Origin: Chlamydomonas sphaeroides
Taxonomy: Eukaryota; Chlorophyta; Chlorophyceae; Chlamydomonadales; Chlamydomonadaceae
Direction: 5' to 3'
Assembly (NCBI GenBank): GCA_001662425.1
Contig: BDDC01001455.1
Span: 1 to 26,000, forward strand
Length of the DNA: 26,000 nt
In this document: piece by piece, positions 8,205 to 19,927 of the stretch
How the letters are laid out: every line of letters begins with the position of its first letter
Numbering within the stretch: the stretch's first letter is position 1
Made by a program: the position numbers and the translations under genes
The notes under the pieces: generated by a model
Database searches by the model: none
What the model was told of the DNA's origin: nothing
What the model saw: the letters and a program-made list of their open reading frames with translations, nothing else

Positions 8205-11200
8205 CTAGCATAGCCTCGCGCCCTCGTCCGTCACCTCGGGCGCCGGCGTGAAGGCCACCTTGAGCCGCAGCCCCGCGGCCCGGCTCAGCCGCAGCGCCTC
8301 CTCCCCGCTCATGCCCCCGCAGCGGCTGATCTTGACCTCACGCAGCGCAGGCACCGCAGCAGCCAGCGCGGCCAGGCTGTCCGCCAGGGCGGGCCGCGCC
8401 GAGGGCCAAGGCCTGGTATCGATACCCGACAGCACCAGCCTGGGGGGAGGGCAGGGGGGTCGCGGTGGATGGGAAGGGTCAGCTCAAAGCTTGGCGGCCG
8501 CACAGCAGCTGTCGTGGGGTGCCGCACCAGGTGACCTCCCCTGCTCCCTGGCGCCCGCCCCCTGCGGCCCTCCCCTCCCCGCCCTGGGCCCACCTGCACA
8601 GCCGCGCCGCCTGCCACGGCCGCCGGGCCACCGCCAGCAGCTGGCGCAGAGTGCCCTCATCGCAGTCCGCCAGCGTGCAGCTCTCCGCCACGCCCGCCAG
8701 CAGCCGGCTGTCCCAGGCGCAGCACGGCCGCGGCGTCGGGCATCCCAGCCCCAGCCCCAGCCCCAGCCCCAGCCCCAGCCCTCCCGCACCGGCCGCGCCC
8801 CCCGCCGCCGCCCAGGCCGGCAAAAGCGGCAGCGCCGGCGGCTGGCCCTGCTCCAGCCACGCCGGGCCCCTTATCCTCAGCCGCACTCCGTCCGCCTCCG
8901 CTCCTCCTGCCCCTCCCGCCGCCCGGCCGCTGCTGCCCTTGCAGGCCGAGGTGCAGCGCAGCAGCCGCAGCTTGCGCAGGCGGGGGCAGGCCCTGACGGC
9001 CCAGGACGCCAGCTCCCCGGTCCAGGCGCCGCCCCGCAGCTCGTGCAGCTCCAGCTCCGCCAGCGCCCCGCAGCCAGCCAGCTCGGTGGCGGGGTGCAGC
9101 TGGGGGGCGGGGCGAGGGAGGGAGGGGGGAGGAGCGCGTGGGTGGGCTAGGGACGCGGCAGCAACATGCCGGGGGTCACATGGCGCAGGGCCACATGGCT
9201 GGAGGCAAGGGCTGGGGGGCCAGCCAGGGGGCCGCCTTGCCGGGGTAGCGCAAGGGCGCTAGCCCCCGGCGCAACCAGATGCCGTCCATGGGGGCCTCTC
9301 TGTGCGCCCCGTCCCTCCCCACCCCCACCGCCACCGCCCACCTTGTCCCACAGCGCCAGCCGGCGCAGGCAGGTCAGGCCGCTGAGGCCGCCCGCAGCCA
9401 GGAAGCGCCGCCGCAGCACTGCGTTGGCCTGGCGACTGCTGTACCGCCGCACGGGGTCGGGGCTTTCCACACCGCTGGCGGCGTCGCCTGCAGGGGTGCG
9501 GGCAGGCGGGGAACGAGCGGGCGGCGGTTGGCCAGGGGCGGGCGGGCAGCTCGGCGCTGGAGGAGCTACCAGCCCGGCGCAGCAGCCCGGCCCCAGTCCC
9601 TGCCGTGACGCCATCTGCGGTGCAGCGCACCACCCACCCAGCGACAGCGCCTCCAGCCCCGGCACCAGCGCCGACAGCCGCCGCAGACCAGGCACCGCAG
9701 CCCCCGCCTGGCCGCGCGCCGCCGCCGTGGCCGCCGCCAACTCAGCCCCGGGCGGCCCGGCGGCGATGTAGTCGTGCACGGTGAGGGAGCGCAGCGATGT
9801 CAGCACCGGCAGCGAGGGAGTGGGCGAGGCGGCGGCGGCACTGCCCGGGGGCGGCGCTTTGGGCACCTGTGGCAGCGGCAGCAGAGAGAGGGAGGGGCGC
9901 GGGGTTGGCGGTGTGAGGCGCTTTCAAAGGCGACGTCAGCTGCATGTGGCCCCTAAGCTCCTTGCTTGCACGGATTCCACATCCTGCTACCCAACACCTG
10001 CCCTCGCTGCCGCTCCCTACCACGCCCACACATGCCTCAACCCTCCCATTCTCCCCCGCCCCCACCAGTGTGAGGACGTCCACGGTGATGTGGCTCAGCA
10101 GCGGCAGCCTCGCCAGCTGCGCCAGGCCCCGGCAGCCCAGCGCCATGCCCACCAGGTGCAGGCAGCGCAGCTGGGGCAGGAGGGAGGCATGGGTGTGTCG
10201 AGTGACGGGTGCTCGGGCGATGATGGTTCTTGGGTAATGGAGGTGCCGCAGCGCCCCATGGGGCCGAATGCCACCGACAATGCCGCCCCACCCGCCCATC
10301 GCACCAGTTTTGTGCTGGCCTGAGTGTATAAAGGCGTTTGAGGTATAAGACACCCCGCTCCGCCCTACCTGGCCCAGCCCCGCCACCGCCTCCAGCAGCC
10401 CGGTGTTGTCGGGTACGTAGCCGCTGAGCGACAGCTCCGTCAGGCCGGGGGGCAGCTGCGGCAGCAGCGCCGGGGAGCAGGGCTGCGGCGCGGGGAAAGG
10501 AGGGAGGGGGCGGGGACGGTACGTGAGAGGGCAGCAGGAGGTCAGGGACGAAAGTGGTGGAAGGACCACGCCGAGCCAGCCACACCACAGGCCCAACCGC
10601 AGACCTTTGCTGCTCTGGCCCGCAGTCCTCACCTGGGCCGCCGCGGCCTCGCCCTCGCCCTGCCCCTGCCCCTGCTGCCCGCACTGCGGCTGCTCCTTGG
10701 CGCGGTACATGTCGCAGGTAAGGTACAGCGGAGCCGACCGCAGGCAGCGAAGGCCCGCCAGGCGCGGGGGCACCCAGGCGCTGCCCCCGCCCGCCGGGCC
10801 TTGCGGGCAGGTGCGGCTGGAGGGAATCGCGACGCCCGACGGCGTGGTGGGGTCCTCCAAGCCGGGCGGGGTAGGAGCCGGCGCGGGCAGCAGGATAAAG
10901 CTCCTGAGATCAAAGGGGTGGGGCGAGGGGTTCGGCAGGTAGGGTGTCGGGCACGGGCGGCTGGACAAGATGAGGGCCATGTGCCAGGTCCTGGCCCAGG
11001 CCGCGGCCCGGGCTCCACACCCCTGCCCCCTGCCCGCCGTACCCAGTCGCTCCCCTACCACCCGGCCCCCCGGCCCCACCCACCTGTCGCAGGACGAGTC
11101 CCGGTACGGCAGCAGGTCCACCACCACACCCGGGGGGCCCTCCTCCTCCCCGCCGCCCTCCCGCTGCAGGCCCTCCAGCAGCGCCGCCACCCAGGCCGCG

Positions 11201-13340
11201 GGCACCAGCTCGCGCGCCGTCAGCATGTAGGGGCCCAGGCCGCCACCGGGGGCAGCAGCAGCAGCAGGCGCCGCAACGATAGGCGCCACCGTCGCCGCAG
11301 TGGCCTCCAGGATAGCCCCGACGGTGGCCGCGGGGCCGCCGCCGGTGGCAGCGCCGGCGCAGGGGCCCTCCTGCGAGGTGGCCTCGTTGGACGGTGGCGG
11401 CGCTGGCTGGCGCGGCAGCAGCCTCAGCGGCAGGCGCAGCACCAGGGGGCTTGCTGGCCGCTGGGGCAGGCCGCGGGCCAGCGCGTCCCAGTCGCCGCCG
11501 CTGAGCCGCGCGCCAGCGGCGCAACCGCTGAGGTCGAGCAGCCGCAGGCGGGGCAGCCGCGACAGCGAGGCGCCCGCCAGCAGTGAGGCCAGGCCCAGGC
11601 CCATGCCGGGGCCCGGGGCGGGGTCCAGCAGCAGGCTCGAGGCCTGGGCGAGGCTGTGGGCCGCGTCGCTCGCCGCACTGGCATAAGGTGTGATCGCGCC
11701 GGACGAGGGCTCGGCCTCGGGCGCGGCAGGCAGCGCCAGGCTCAGCTGCTGCAGGCGCGGGTGCAGCGCCGCGAGCAGGCACACGGGCGGCCCGGGAGTC
11801 GCCGCGGGGGCGGCGTCCGCGGCGAGGCCGGAGGAGGCCGGGGCGGGGCCGGGGAGGGGGGTGCGCTGGGGTGCGCTGCCCGAGTCGGCGCCGCCTGCAA
11901 CGGCGGCGGCGGTGGCGGTGGCAGCCCAAGGCCTGGCACAGCTGCTGGTGCGGCTCGCTTCAGCGTCCGTGCCGGCCTCCAGGGCCTCGGCCCTCAGGGC
12001 GGCCGACTTGAAGTGCCGCACTCCGCGCACATCGCCCAGCTCCGAAGCCAGGCCGGCGCCACGGAGGCTGTCCTCCTCGGGGGCCGCCTCGCCCTCGCCC
12101 TGGCACCTCGCCGCCGCCACCGCCCCAGGCAGCAGCCGTGGCGCTCTGTCGCTCGCACTGGGCGGCGGCTGGTTGGGCGCGCTTCTGGGCCGGGGAAAGC
12201 TCTGGGCATCGTCAGCGCCATCGTCGGTGGGAAGAGGGTCGGGGCTGGTAGCCAGCAGCGCTCGGGGCGAGCAGGTTCCTGTGGCCGTCCCGAGCTGGCC
12301 CGCCTCCTCTTCCGCATCCGTCCTCAGCCCGGCCTCGCGCTTGATGGCGTTGTCGGTCCCGCTGTCCGCCACGGACCAGCCGACGGCGGCCAGGGTCCGC
12401 ACCGACAGCGCCCGCACGACAGGCGTCCGGTTGGGCTGCCGGGATGGGGCCCACGACCCTGCAGCCGTCAGACCGGGGGACGACAGAGCCTCGGCCGGCG
12501 GCGCTGCGGGAGGGTCCCCGGGCAGCGGCCGCACAGCCTGAAGCGCCGCGGGCCCAAGCTGGGAGGGTGGGGGCAGCTGCCTAGTGGTGCTGGGGCCGCT
12601 CAGCAGGGCTGCGCCGCCCGTGCCATCGGCCGCGTGGGAGGTCAGGGGCTGTGCGAGCATCGCCAACTGCGAGGCGCTGACGATGCGGAGCCGGCGGACG
12701 ACGACGCCGGTGACGGCGTGCGCGGCGCGGCAGGTGGCCCTCAGTGAGTTGAGGGAGGCGGGGTCCAGATGTTGTAGCACCAGGGCCGTGGGGAGCGGCT
12801 CCAGGATGCCAAACAGGAACTGCAGTAAGCAACGTAGGGAGACGGGGGGGGCGGTGGCTAGCGGGCAGCGTGGTGGCTTGGGGCAGATCGTGCTAGCATG
12901 TTGCGTCTGTCTGCCTCGGCACGTCTGCGTCGTAAAAGTGGAGGGGTGCGTTTCTTTGCCCGCACCTCTTGCTCTGCCACAATGGCTGTCAGCGGTGGCC
13001 TGGTTGACACTGCATGCTCAGGTTTGCTTGCCGTCAACAGGACTCGCGCCGCGGCCGCCGTGGCAACATGGTCGCTGGCGGAACTTTCCACCAGGGTTTC
13101 CTCGACAATACGGGTAGCAGGCAGCTCCTTGTCATATGGAGGTGATTCCCTGACTGATGTCACAAGCACGTCGCCCGTTTCACGCCGTTGCCTGCGCCTG
13201 CAGCGTGACACACCCATTCTTGAGCCGACAAGGTTCGAGCAGGCTGCTGCCGACGCGGAGACAAATGAACTTCCATCGACAATAACCACAACTGCACACC
13301 TGAGCATGCGCCCAAGCGGAAGTCCGCAAAACAGGGGCAT
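8205..13340 (-). CDS. F-box / leucine-rich-repeat protein
   Basis: Proposed exons: 12966-13340 (uncertain), 11084-12819, 10633-10903, 10369-10482, 10066-10170, 9638-9866, 9342-9487, 8594-9099 and 8205-8439. All junctions from 12819 onward keep phase, giving 1113 residues; the uncertain first exon would add 125. The 12819 exon opens with FLFGILEPLPTALVLQHL followed by DPASLNSLRATCRAAHAV, an F-box, the module that binds Skp1 in SCF ubiquitin ligases. About 400 disordered residues rich in Ala, Pro, Ser and Gly follow. Then come leucine-rich repeats: LRLLDLSGCAAG, LTELSLSGYVPD, LRCLHLVGMALG, LTCLRRLALWDK, LAELELHEL, LRKLRLLRC and LREVKISRCGGM. A substrate-receptor role in ubiquitination is inferred from F-box plus LRR. 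The frame has no ATG between 12819 and an upstream stop at 13018, so a 5' exon is required; the one at 12966-13340 fits only by phase and donor. Confidence 0.85.
8744..8781 (-). repeat. Hexamer repeat encoding (Gly-Leu)n in the LRR protein
   Basis: About six copies of CCCAGC on the plus strand give an alternating Gly-Leu run on the minus strand, inside the exon 8594-9099 of the F-box/LRR gene. The run lies between an LRR-like segment and a Cys-containing segment (PCCAWDSRLL). Six-base units keep the frame, so length variation would be tolerated. Confidence 0.9.
12820..12965 (-). other. Probable intron 1 of the F-box/LRR gene
   Basis: A C/T-rich tract followed by TTACTGCAG directly precedes the F-box-encoding exon at 12819 and is a strong acceptor. 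The donor GAG/GTGCGG at 12966/12965 matches it in phase 0 but is not unique. The same reading frame is open through the intron up to a stop at 13018-13020 without any ATG. Confidence 0.45.
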
Positions 13341-14153
13341 GAGTAACACCGTCCCCCTTTCGCTCCGTGGCTGCCTGCCGAAGCAGGATGGGGATATTGC
13401 AGTTCACAGCTGAGCTGCAGTAGGCTTGTAAGGCGGAGTGGCTCGTCGGGAGACGCTTTGAACAGTATGACTGAACTTCGCGCAACCGAAGTTGAGATGT
13501 TTGCGTAAAGCAGAGGACGCTGCGTGGCAGCGTCTGTGTAGTGTAAAAGGGGAGTGCTCGGCGTGCGGATGGGTGCATGAGACGCTTGGCTGTTAACCCA
13601 ATCGCGGCTTACCCGGGCCGCGCGCAAGCGGCGCTGCGTCAGAAACAACCGTTGCACAGTGGCATAGACGTGCGTGAGCGTTGAGCGAAGCCAGGGTTGA
13701 GTGAGTAAGTCTGAGTAATGCCTGCTTTGCGGTGGAAAAGCAAACGGACGAAACGCAACCCTTGTTCCTGCGAGTAAAGCCCAACACGTACTCTCTCCTA
13801 CGCTAGCTGAGGGCGCCAGCGGGGTGTGCGCACTTCAGCGTGTGTGCCCTGTTGTTGGGGTCCAGACCAGGGGAGACCCCTGGTCCAAACCCCTGCCCGC
13901 GCCGGCCGAGCCCCGGCGCAAGCCCGGCCCTGCCCGACCGAGGTCGCTCCTTTGTAGCTCCGTCGCTGTCATGGTCGCTTGATTACATTCTCACGCCGGC
14001 CTCCTTTCGCTTCCGGTTTTCATCATCCGTCCTTCAGGTAACCATGGGACTGCAGTAGGCGGGCTGGGTGCTGCACAACGCCGCCGGTGTCCACGGCGGT
14101 ATCATTCGCTATGCCAGCGACCGCGGCCCTACCTCGCCACCTCATCCCCTAGC
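13341..14153. other. Gene-poor region left of the assembly gap, with strong hairpin
   Basis: GC drops over 13400-13800 and the ORFs on both strands lack recognisable content. The stretch probably holds the promoter and 5' UTR of the F-box/LRR gene on the minus strand. A long near-perfect hairpin lies at 13857-13893. Nothing else can be supported. Confidence 0.5.
13857..13893. repeat. Two-tier inverted repeat (hairpin)
   Basis: The inner arms GACCAGGGG and CCCCTGGTC are perfect reverse complements around the triloop AGA. Outer arms GGGGT and ACCCC are separated from them by a symmetric 3-nt internal loop (CCA/CAA). It would fold strongly as RNA or as DNA cruciform on either strand. No coding gene overlaps it. 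It may be a repeat-family signature or an RNA element. Confidence 0.8.
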
Positions 14154-14621
14154 NNNNNNNNNNNNNNNNNNNNNNNNNNNNNNNNNNNNNNNNNNNNNNN
14201 NNNNNNNNNNNNNNNNNNNNNNNNNNNNNNNNNNNNNNNNNNNNNNNNNNNNNNNNNNNNNNNNNNNNNNNNNNNNNNNNNNNNNNNNNNNNNNNNNNNN
14301 NNNNNNNNNNNNNNNNNNNNNNNNNNNNNNNNNNNNNNNNNNNNNNNNNNNNNNNNNNNNNNNNNNNNNNNNNNNNNNNNNNNNNNNNNNNNNNNNNNNN
14401 NNNNNNNNNNNNNNNNNNNNNNNNNNNNNNNNNNNNNNNNNNNNNNNNNNNNNNNNNNNNNNNNNNNNNNNNNNNNNNNNNNNNNNNNNNNNNNNNNNNN
14501 NNNNNNNNNNNNNNNNNNNNNNNNNNNNNNNNNNNNNNNNNNNNNNNNNNNNNNNNNNNNNNNNNNNNNNNNNNNNNNNNNNNNNNNNNNNNNNNNNNNN
14601 NNNNNNNNNNNNNNNNNNNNN
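14154..14621. other. Assembly gap (468 Ns)
   Basis: A continuous run of N. Its true length and content are unknown, so the two sides should not be assumed contiguous. Any reading frame crossing it is artefactual. Confidence 1.
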
Positions 14622-15912
14622 AGATATTCATTCGTATAGTACACGGTCCCCGCCCGAGGACCTTGTTGTTGAAGACAATCATGGACAACGAAACCAGAGC
14701 ACGTGGCCGAAGAAGAAACGGTGCTCCCAGGATGCCAGCCGCATGGCAGCTGCCTTGCAGTCACGCCCACACGGGCCAGCGCGGGCGGACCGCTGAACCC
14801 CCGCCCGGCCAAGACAGTTAGCAAAACTGCAAGATGGATACAAGCATCTAGAACAGGGGGGATCAACCCCCTGATCAAGAACCTGTACTTGCAATCCTGC
14901 CACAGCGAAATGTCACCCAGAGCTGCTGCGACGCGGGGCCAAGCCCTTGTCATGGGCCCCGCATGAGCAAGGGCAGCGGCACCGCACTTGCGGCTCTGCA
15001 GCAAGATTCAGCGTGTTAAAAGGCGGAAGTATTCACCCGGCGGTTAACACACCAGGCTTTCAACGACCTACCAGTGGAAGTCGCGTGTCAGGCTGGCGGC
15101 CGCTCCTCATACCCATATATTGGCGGGCCGCTGCCGGCCGAGTGGCCCCCCGCCTCGCTACTTCTTCCTCGGTCTTTCACATACCGCCCACAACAGGGGT
15201 GGCCCGCTCATCCGTGGCTCCACAGCCCCTTGCCAGCAGCGCCAGCCCGTGGGCCACCGTGCACCGCCACAGCCCCTCGGGACGCGGCAGGCCAGGAGGC
15301 CTCCTGCTGCCGGCAGGCACCCCGCCCGAGGCCCCACCCCACCAGCCCAAGCGCGTCGCCCATGGGACGCAGCAGTCCGCCACCCCATGCACGCGCTCCG
15401 GCAATGCCAAAATGATGACCGCTTGCAAGGCGTGGGGCCTTGCGGGTTCCGGGATGTCCGTCTGCCGTCATGCTGCTGCTGCCCCGCTACCCCCACCACC
15501 GCTGCACGGCGCACGCGGGCCTACGGCAGCAGGGAGCAGCCGGGTCACATGCGCACAGCAGCCGTTTGCACCCTGCAGCCACCGGAGCTTCGCAGCCCCG
15601 TGACTTCATATGCCTAGCTACCACAGAAGCACAGTTACCAGTCACCCTAGGCAACCCCCGGTAAGTGGTAAGTGGGCCCGCATGGACAAGGCCGCTGGGC
15701 GGCAGTGCCCTGCTGCCGGAGCCCCTAGCTCGTCCTCGTACTCTCGATAAAAGGCGCACTGCAACCCGGAGCCGTGGTCACGCCCGTCCCTGACAGGCAA
15801 GCCCGCAGCCCTGCCCTGCCTACTCACAAGCGCCCCATTCGTTGGTCACGAGCGCACGCGGGGCTCGCCCCTGTGCTAGCACCACTTTGCAGCAGCTCCA
15901 AGACCCTTGCCC
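14622..15912. other. Intergenic region right of the gap and 3' flank of the alpha-amylase gene
   Basis: The stretch 14622-15060 is comparatively AT-rich; the rest is GC-rich with short overlapping ORFs in all frames and no recognisable protein. A small inverted repeat (AGGGGG, loop GATCAA, CCCCCT) lies at 14855-14872. Sequence immediately left of 15913 should be the 3' UTR of the minus-strand alpha-amylase gene; I could not identify a convincing polyadenylation signal. Confidence 0.5.
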
Positions 15913-18900
15913 TTACTGCTTGGGCTGCAGCGGACGTTCCCACGCCGCCCAGTCCTTGCCCGACGCCGCCAGGGTCCAGCCGTCCTCCTTGCGCGGCACC
16001 AGGCTGCCCATGTCGTAGCGCGGCCCCATCTTGAGCATCAGGCGGCCGCCCACCTGCGCCACGTACATGTCCCGCTCAGCCGCCAGGATCTGCAGCGGGG
16101 AGTCCGCCACGATGCCGCAGCGCCGGCGGAGCGCCAGCAGGGAGGCGATGGACTTGCGCAGGTCGTCGCCCTAGGGTTGGGGTGGGCGCGGGGAGGGGAG
16201 AAGGGCGAGAGGGGGCTCTTGCGTTAGGGGCCCTCGGCAGCCATGGAAACGGCGGGAGCTGAGATGGACACTTGGCCCATGCCTAGTGATAGCACTCCCG
16301 CTGCAGGACGTATGCCACAATTGTTTCGTATAACAACCGCCCCCGCTGCGCCTGCCGCACCCACCCAGTCGAACATGTGGTCCCAAAAGATGCACGGCAC
16401 ACCTGGTGGCGAGGGAGGCGAGGGAATGACAGGGGCTCGACGTGACACGTACGCACAGTTACAATAGTCGCTACACGTGGGGCCAGCTCCAGCATGGTTG
16501 TGGTCGTGGCATCACACGACAGGGCAGCGGCCGCAACGCAACGAGGCCAGCCCCGTATTGGGCGGGGGGGCCAGCCCCAAGCGAACTTCGACGCAGCGCC
16601 AGGCACCGCGCCGTCCACTTCACACCCAACCTGCCTTCATACATCCTTTCCCGGCCACGCCCCTTTGCTCCTACCCGGGTGTGTGAGGATGTATGCATAG
16701 CCCTGCCCCACACTGCCAGAGGGGAAGGGCCAGTGCTGCTGGGTGCTGCCCGTGTCGTGGTTCTGGGAGGCGGGGGAGCAGGGGTGCGGGGCGGGAGCAG
16801 GTGGGGGCGCAGGTCGGGGCGCGACATGCAGCGGGAGGAGGGGGTCCCAGCAAGGCTGGCCCTGTGCCCCCCCGCCATGACGGGTGCTGCGGCAGCCCCA
16901 CCCCGCCCTACCCTCCTAAGGCTCCTCTGGGGCCCAACCCATGCCGGGTGCTGCCGCCCTCCTTACCCTGGGCCCGGCGCTCTCCCAAGCCTTCCCCCGC
17001 TGGGCCCCCGCGCACCTCGATGAACGTCACCGCCTTGCCAGGCCACCAGCCCATCAGGCCGGGGGCTTTGCCCTGGGGCCCGGAGGGCGAACCGCGGGAG
17101 GGGGAGCGAGCCATCGGCGAGGGGCCGTCGGGGCGAGCTATTGGCAAGGGGACGTTGGGACGGGGCGAGCAAGTGCACGAACCCTCCTCCCTGCCTCGTG
17201 CCTGCCTCACCCACCTTTCCGTCCCGCAGCCTGTCGTACTGGCAGTTTTTGATCGCCTCCTGCAGCAGGCCCTTGGTGGGGAAGTCGAACGCGCAGCTCC
17301 TGATGGGTCGTCGGGGCCGTGGGATGCGCGGCATGGGCCAGATGTCGAACAGCCAGCAGCGGAGTATAACCTCGGCTTGGCGCGCCGCCAGCCTCGGACC
17401 CACTTGGGCAAGCAGGGCCCCCGGCCCGCAGCCGACCTCGCACCTCTCTCCCGCGCCCTTGATCCAGTCGCACATCTTCTGCCGCGCCGCGTCCTGGTTG
17501 TACTCCAGGTGGCTGCCGCTCCACTGCAGGTCCACCCAGTACTCGCCCACGTTGAGGCTGTCGGCGCCCACGGTAGAGTCCACGTACTCGGTCACGAAGC
17601 GCGCCCCGTAGCTGGGGAGGGGAGCGCGCCGTCAGGCGCGGTGCAGCGGGCCATAGTCACAATGGCGCGAACCAGGCATAGCAGGCACCTCTGGGGTGCC
17701 GACGATGGTTGAGGCGGGAGGGCGAGGCGGGCCGCAGGCTCACCCCCGCGCAAAGTCCAGGCGCCAGCCCTGGAAGCCAATGTCCTTGTGCAGCCAGCCC
17801 ATCCACTCCTTGAGCGCCTCCCGCAGCTCGGGGTTGGCGTGGTCCAGGTCGGGCGCAGCGCCGTAGTCATCGCCTGGGGCGGGGCCCGCGCAAGGGCGCC
17901 ACAACGTGTGTACCGAGGCGGTGTGAGCGGGGCAGCAGCACTGCAGACTGTCGCAATGTGGCTGCCCACGCAGCCTTGTAATTTTTGGTTGTAAGACCTC
18001 ACACATCCGTGGCCGCCAACGCGGGTGAGCCCCTCCCCGAGAACTGCTCAGCACCTGCACGAGGGCGAGCTGGCCCTGGCCCCGCCCTTTTCCCCTTACC
18101 CGTGTCGGGGTTTCCTTCGCCCTTGAAGAGCGGGTCGTTGCAGGTGATGGCCCAGCGGCCCCAGTCCAGCCGCCGGCCCTGCGCACGGAGGATAGAAGAG
18201 GAGTGAGCGGCCGCCTGTTCCGTAACTGCAAATATGCACAAGGCGGCCGAGCCCTGGCGGCCCGCTCTGGCCTGCCCCCCAGCCCGCATGTGCCCCTCCG
18301 AACCCCGAAAGCCCAGCCCCAGCTCCACCCCGTTCCCCTCACCCTGTGGTCGGTATCGTCCCTGTACCGATTGTACACGCCGTTGTCCATCTCATCGGCG
18401 CACCGGTGGTTGATGACTGCGGCGAGGACAGGGCGTGAGGCGGGGCAGGCATCCAGGCAACCGATCATGATTGCAAAGAGCGGGATACCGACCCGGGTAT
18501 CGAGGGCAGCCGTGACCCGCGTTTGCTGCCTCCCCCCTGCCCCCTGCCCCAGCCTCGCACCGATGTCCGCCACGGGCTGGATGCCCGACATGCGCAGCGC
18601 CTGCGTCAGCCGCACCTACCGGGCAGGGGCAGGGGCAGGGGCAGGAGTGGGGCTGGGGGTTGGGAGAAGCTGGCGGGCTGCGCACGCCAGGTGGTGGACC
18701 CCAGCGCCAGTGCCACTGCGGCAGGAGGAGGTGCTGCGCGCCAACACGGGCGGGCCAGCACTACGCCTGCTGCCTCCAGCCGCCCCTCCCTCCCTTGGCT
18801 ACTCACCAGCTGCTCCTTGCTGCCGTACTTGGACTCCAGGTTGTACAGCTGGCCGGGCAGGTAGCCCTGGGGGCGGAGGAGGGGACGGGTGGGGGGAGTG

Positions 18901-19927
18901 AGCAGAGGGCGACGGACCGGCCAGGGACAGCGCAAAGCGCAAGCCGCTTCTTGAGGTTATGGATCAGGACGCCCCCCCCCAGGCCTGCTCCGAGGTCCTC
19001 CTCCGTCTCCACGCTCTGCCCTGCGCCACATGCTCGCCCCGAAGGCTGCCTGACACGGCTCTGCCACCCGCATCACCTGACCCTGTCCCGCCTCTCCCAA
19101 CCAGCATCCTCGGCCCGCCCCGCCCCCGCCCACCTGCGGCGATACGCTCTGCGAGGGCGGCGGCAGCCAGATGTGGCTCACGCCGGCCGCCTGACGGGCA
19201 GCGGGGCAATGGGAGGGTCAGGACGGCGGCGCCCTTCAGCGGCCTGTTGATGCCAGCAGTCAATCCCACGCACGCTCACCAGCTCCTACAGCCCCGTACA
19301 GCCAACGCCCACCTGCTGCCCTTCCTCTGCCTTCCCGCTCCCTGCGTGCTGCGCCTGCCCTGCCTGCTCCCCCTGCTCCCCGATGCGGCCCCACCTTGAT
19401 GTCCGCGATGCGCGACTCCACGGTGCGGTACCAGCTGTTTTTGAAGCACGAGTCCCACGCGAACCTGCGGCCGCCCCCCGGAGAAGTCATGCAAGGAGAG
19501 GGTATTCAATCCGTGGTTGGGGGTCCATGCGAGCGGGCAGGGAGTGCCCACGGCGCAGTTCGTGGCGTTGCCTGGCTTCGCTGGGGAGAGCGTACTCAGG
19601 CCGCGCATACTTAGCAGGACGCCCTCACCCCTGCAGCATTACGGCGTCCTTGTAGCCAGGCTTCGCCTGAAAAAACTGGCTCGACTCTGCAAACACCGTG
19701 TCTCCCGCCTCCTCCTCCTCCTGATCAGGAGCCACAGCAGCGGCGGTGGGAGCCGCGACCGCAGCTTGGGGTAGTGCTCGGGTGTGACAGGCGGGGGCTA
19801 GCACACGAGGGTCCGTGCTACGAGGGCGAAACAGCTGCACACCAGGAGAGTGGGCGAGCTGCGTTGCGGCGTGGCCAGCCGACTGCTGCCGGGAGCCGCA
19901 AGGGCTCCGGCGCTCGAGGAGCTTCAT
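15913..19927 (-). CDS. Alpha-amylase (GH13, plant type), complete 14-exon gene
   Basis: Endo-hydrolysis of alpha-1,4-glucan bonds in starch. Exons: 19629-19927, 19395-19464, 19134-19190, 18807-18866, 18561-18615, 18343-18416, 18100-18178, 17744-17873, 17444-17611, 17215-17299, 17016-17072, 16675-16762, 16365-16402 and 15913-16170. They sum to 1518 nt (505 residues and stop) and every junction keeps phase. GH13 regions are all present: VADIVINHR (177-185), GFQGWRLDFAR with nucleophile Asp271 and Arg269, GEYWVDL with acid/base Glu298, and IENHDTGS with Asp381. FAWDS (101-105) begins the barrel. The C-terminal beta-domain ends in YVAQVGGRLMLKMG and WTLAASGKDWAAWE. Residues 1 to about 75 are rich in Arg, Ser, Ala and Pro, consistent with an organelle transit peptide, but this is inferred. 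No starch-binding domain is visible. Start chosen at the only in-frame ATG of the first exon near 19927; an upstream non-coding exon is possible. Confidence 0.97.

Noticed and set aside
11656..12747. Plus-strand ORFs of 363 and 283 residues
   Set aside because: Antisense of the F-box/LRR exon, low-complexity Gly/Arg/Ala, no recognisable motif.
9742..12780. A single 1012-residue minus-strand ORF taken as one exon
   Set aside because: It reads through GT-AG introns that, when removed, restore LRR continuity in phase; the read-through segments look like intron sequence.
13225..13260. Possible tRNA T-arm (GGTTCGAGCAGGC)
   Set aside because: No matching acceptor stem or anticodon arm could be folded around it.
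14068..15004. ORFs crossing the N run
   Set aside because: Most residues are unknown because of the gap; the ends show no recognisable coding content.
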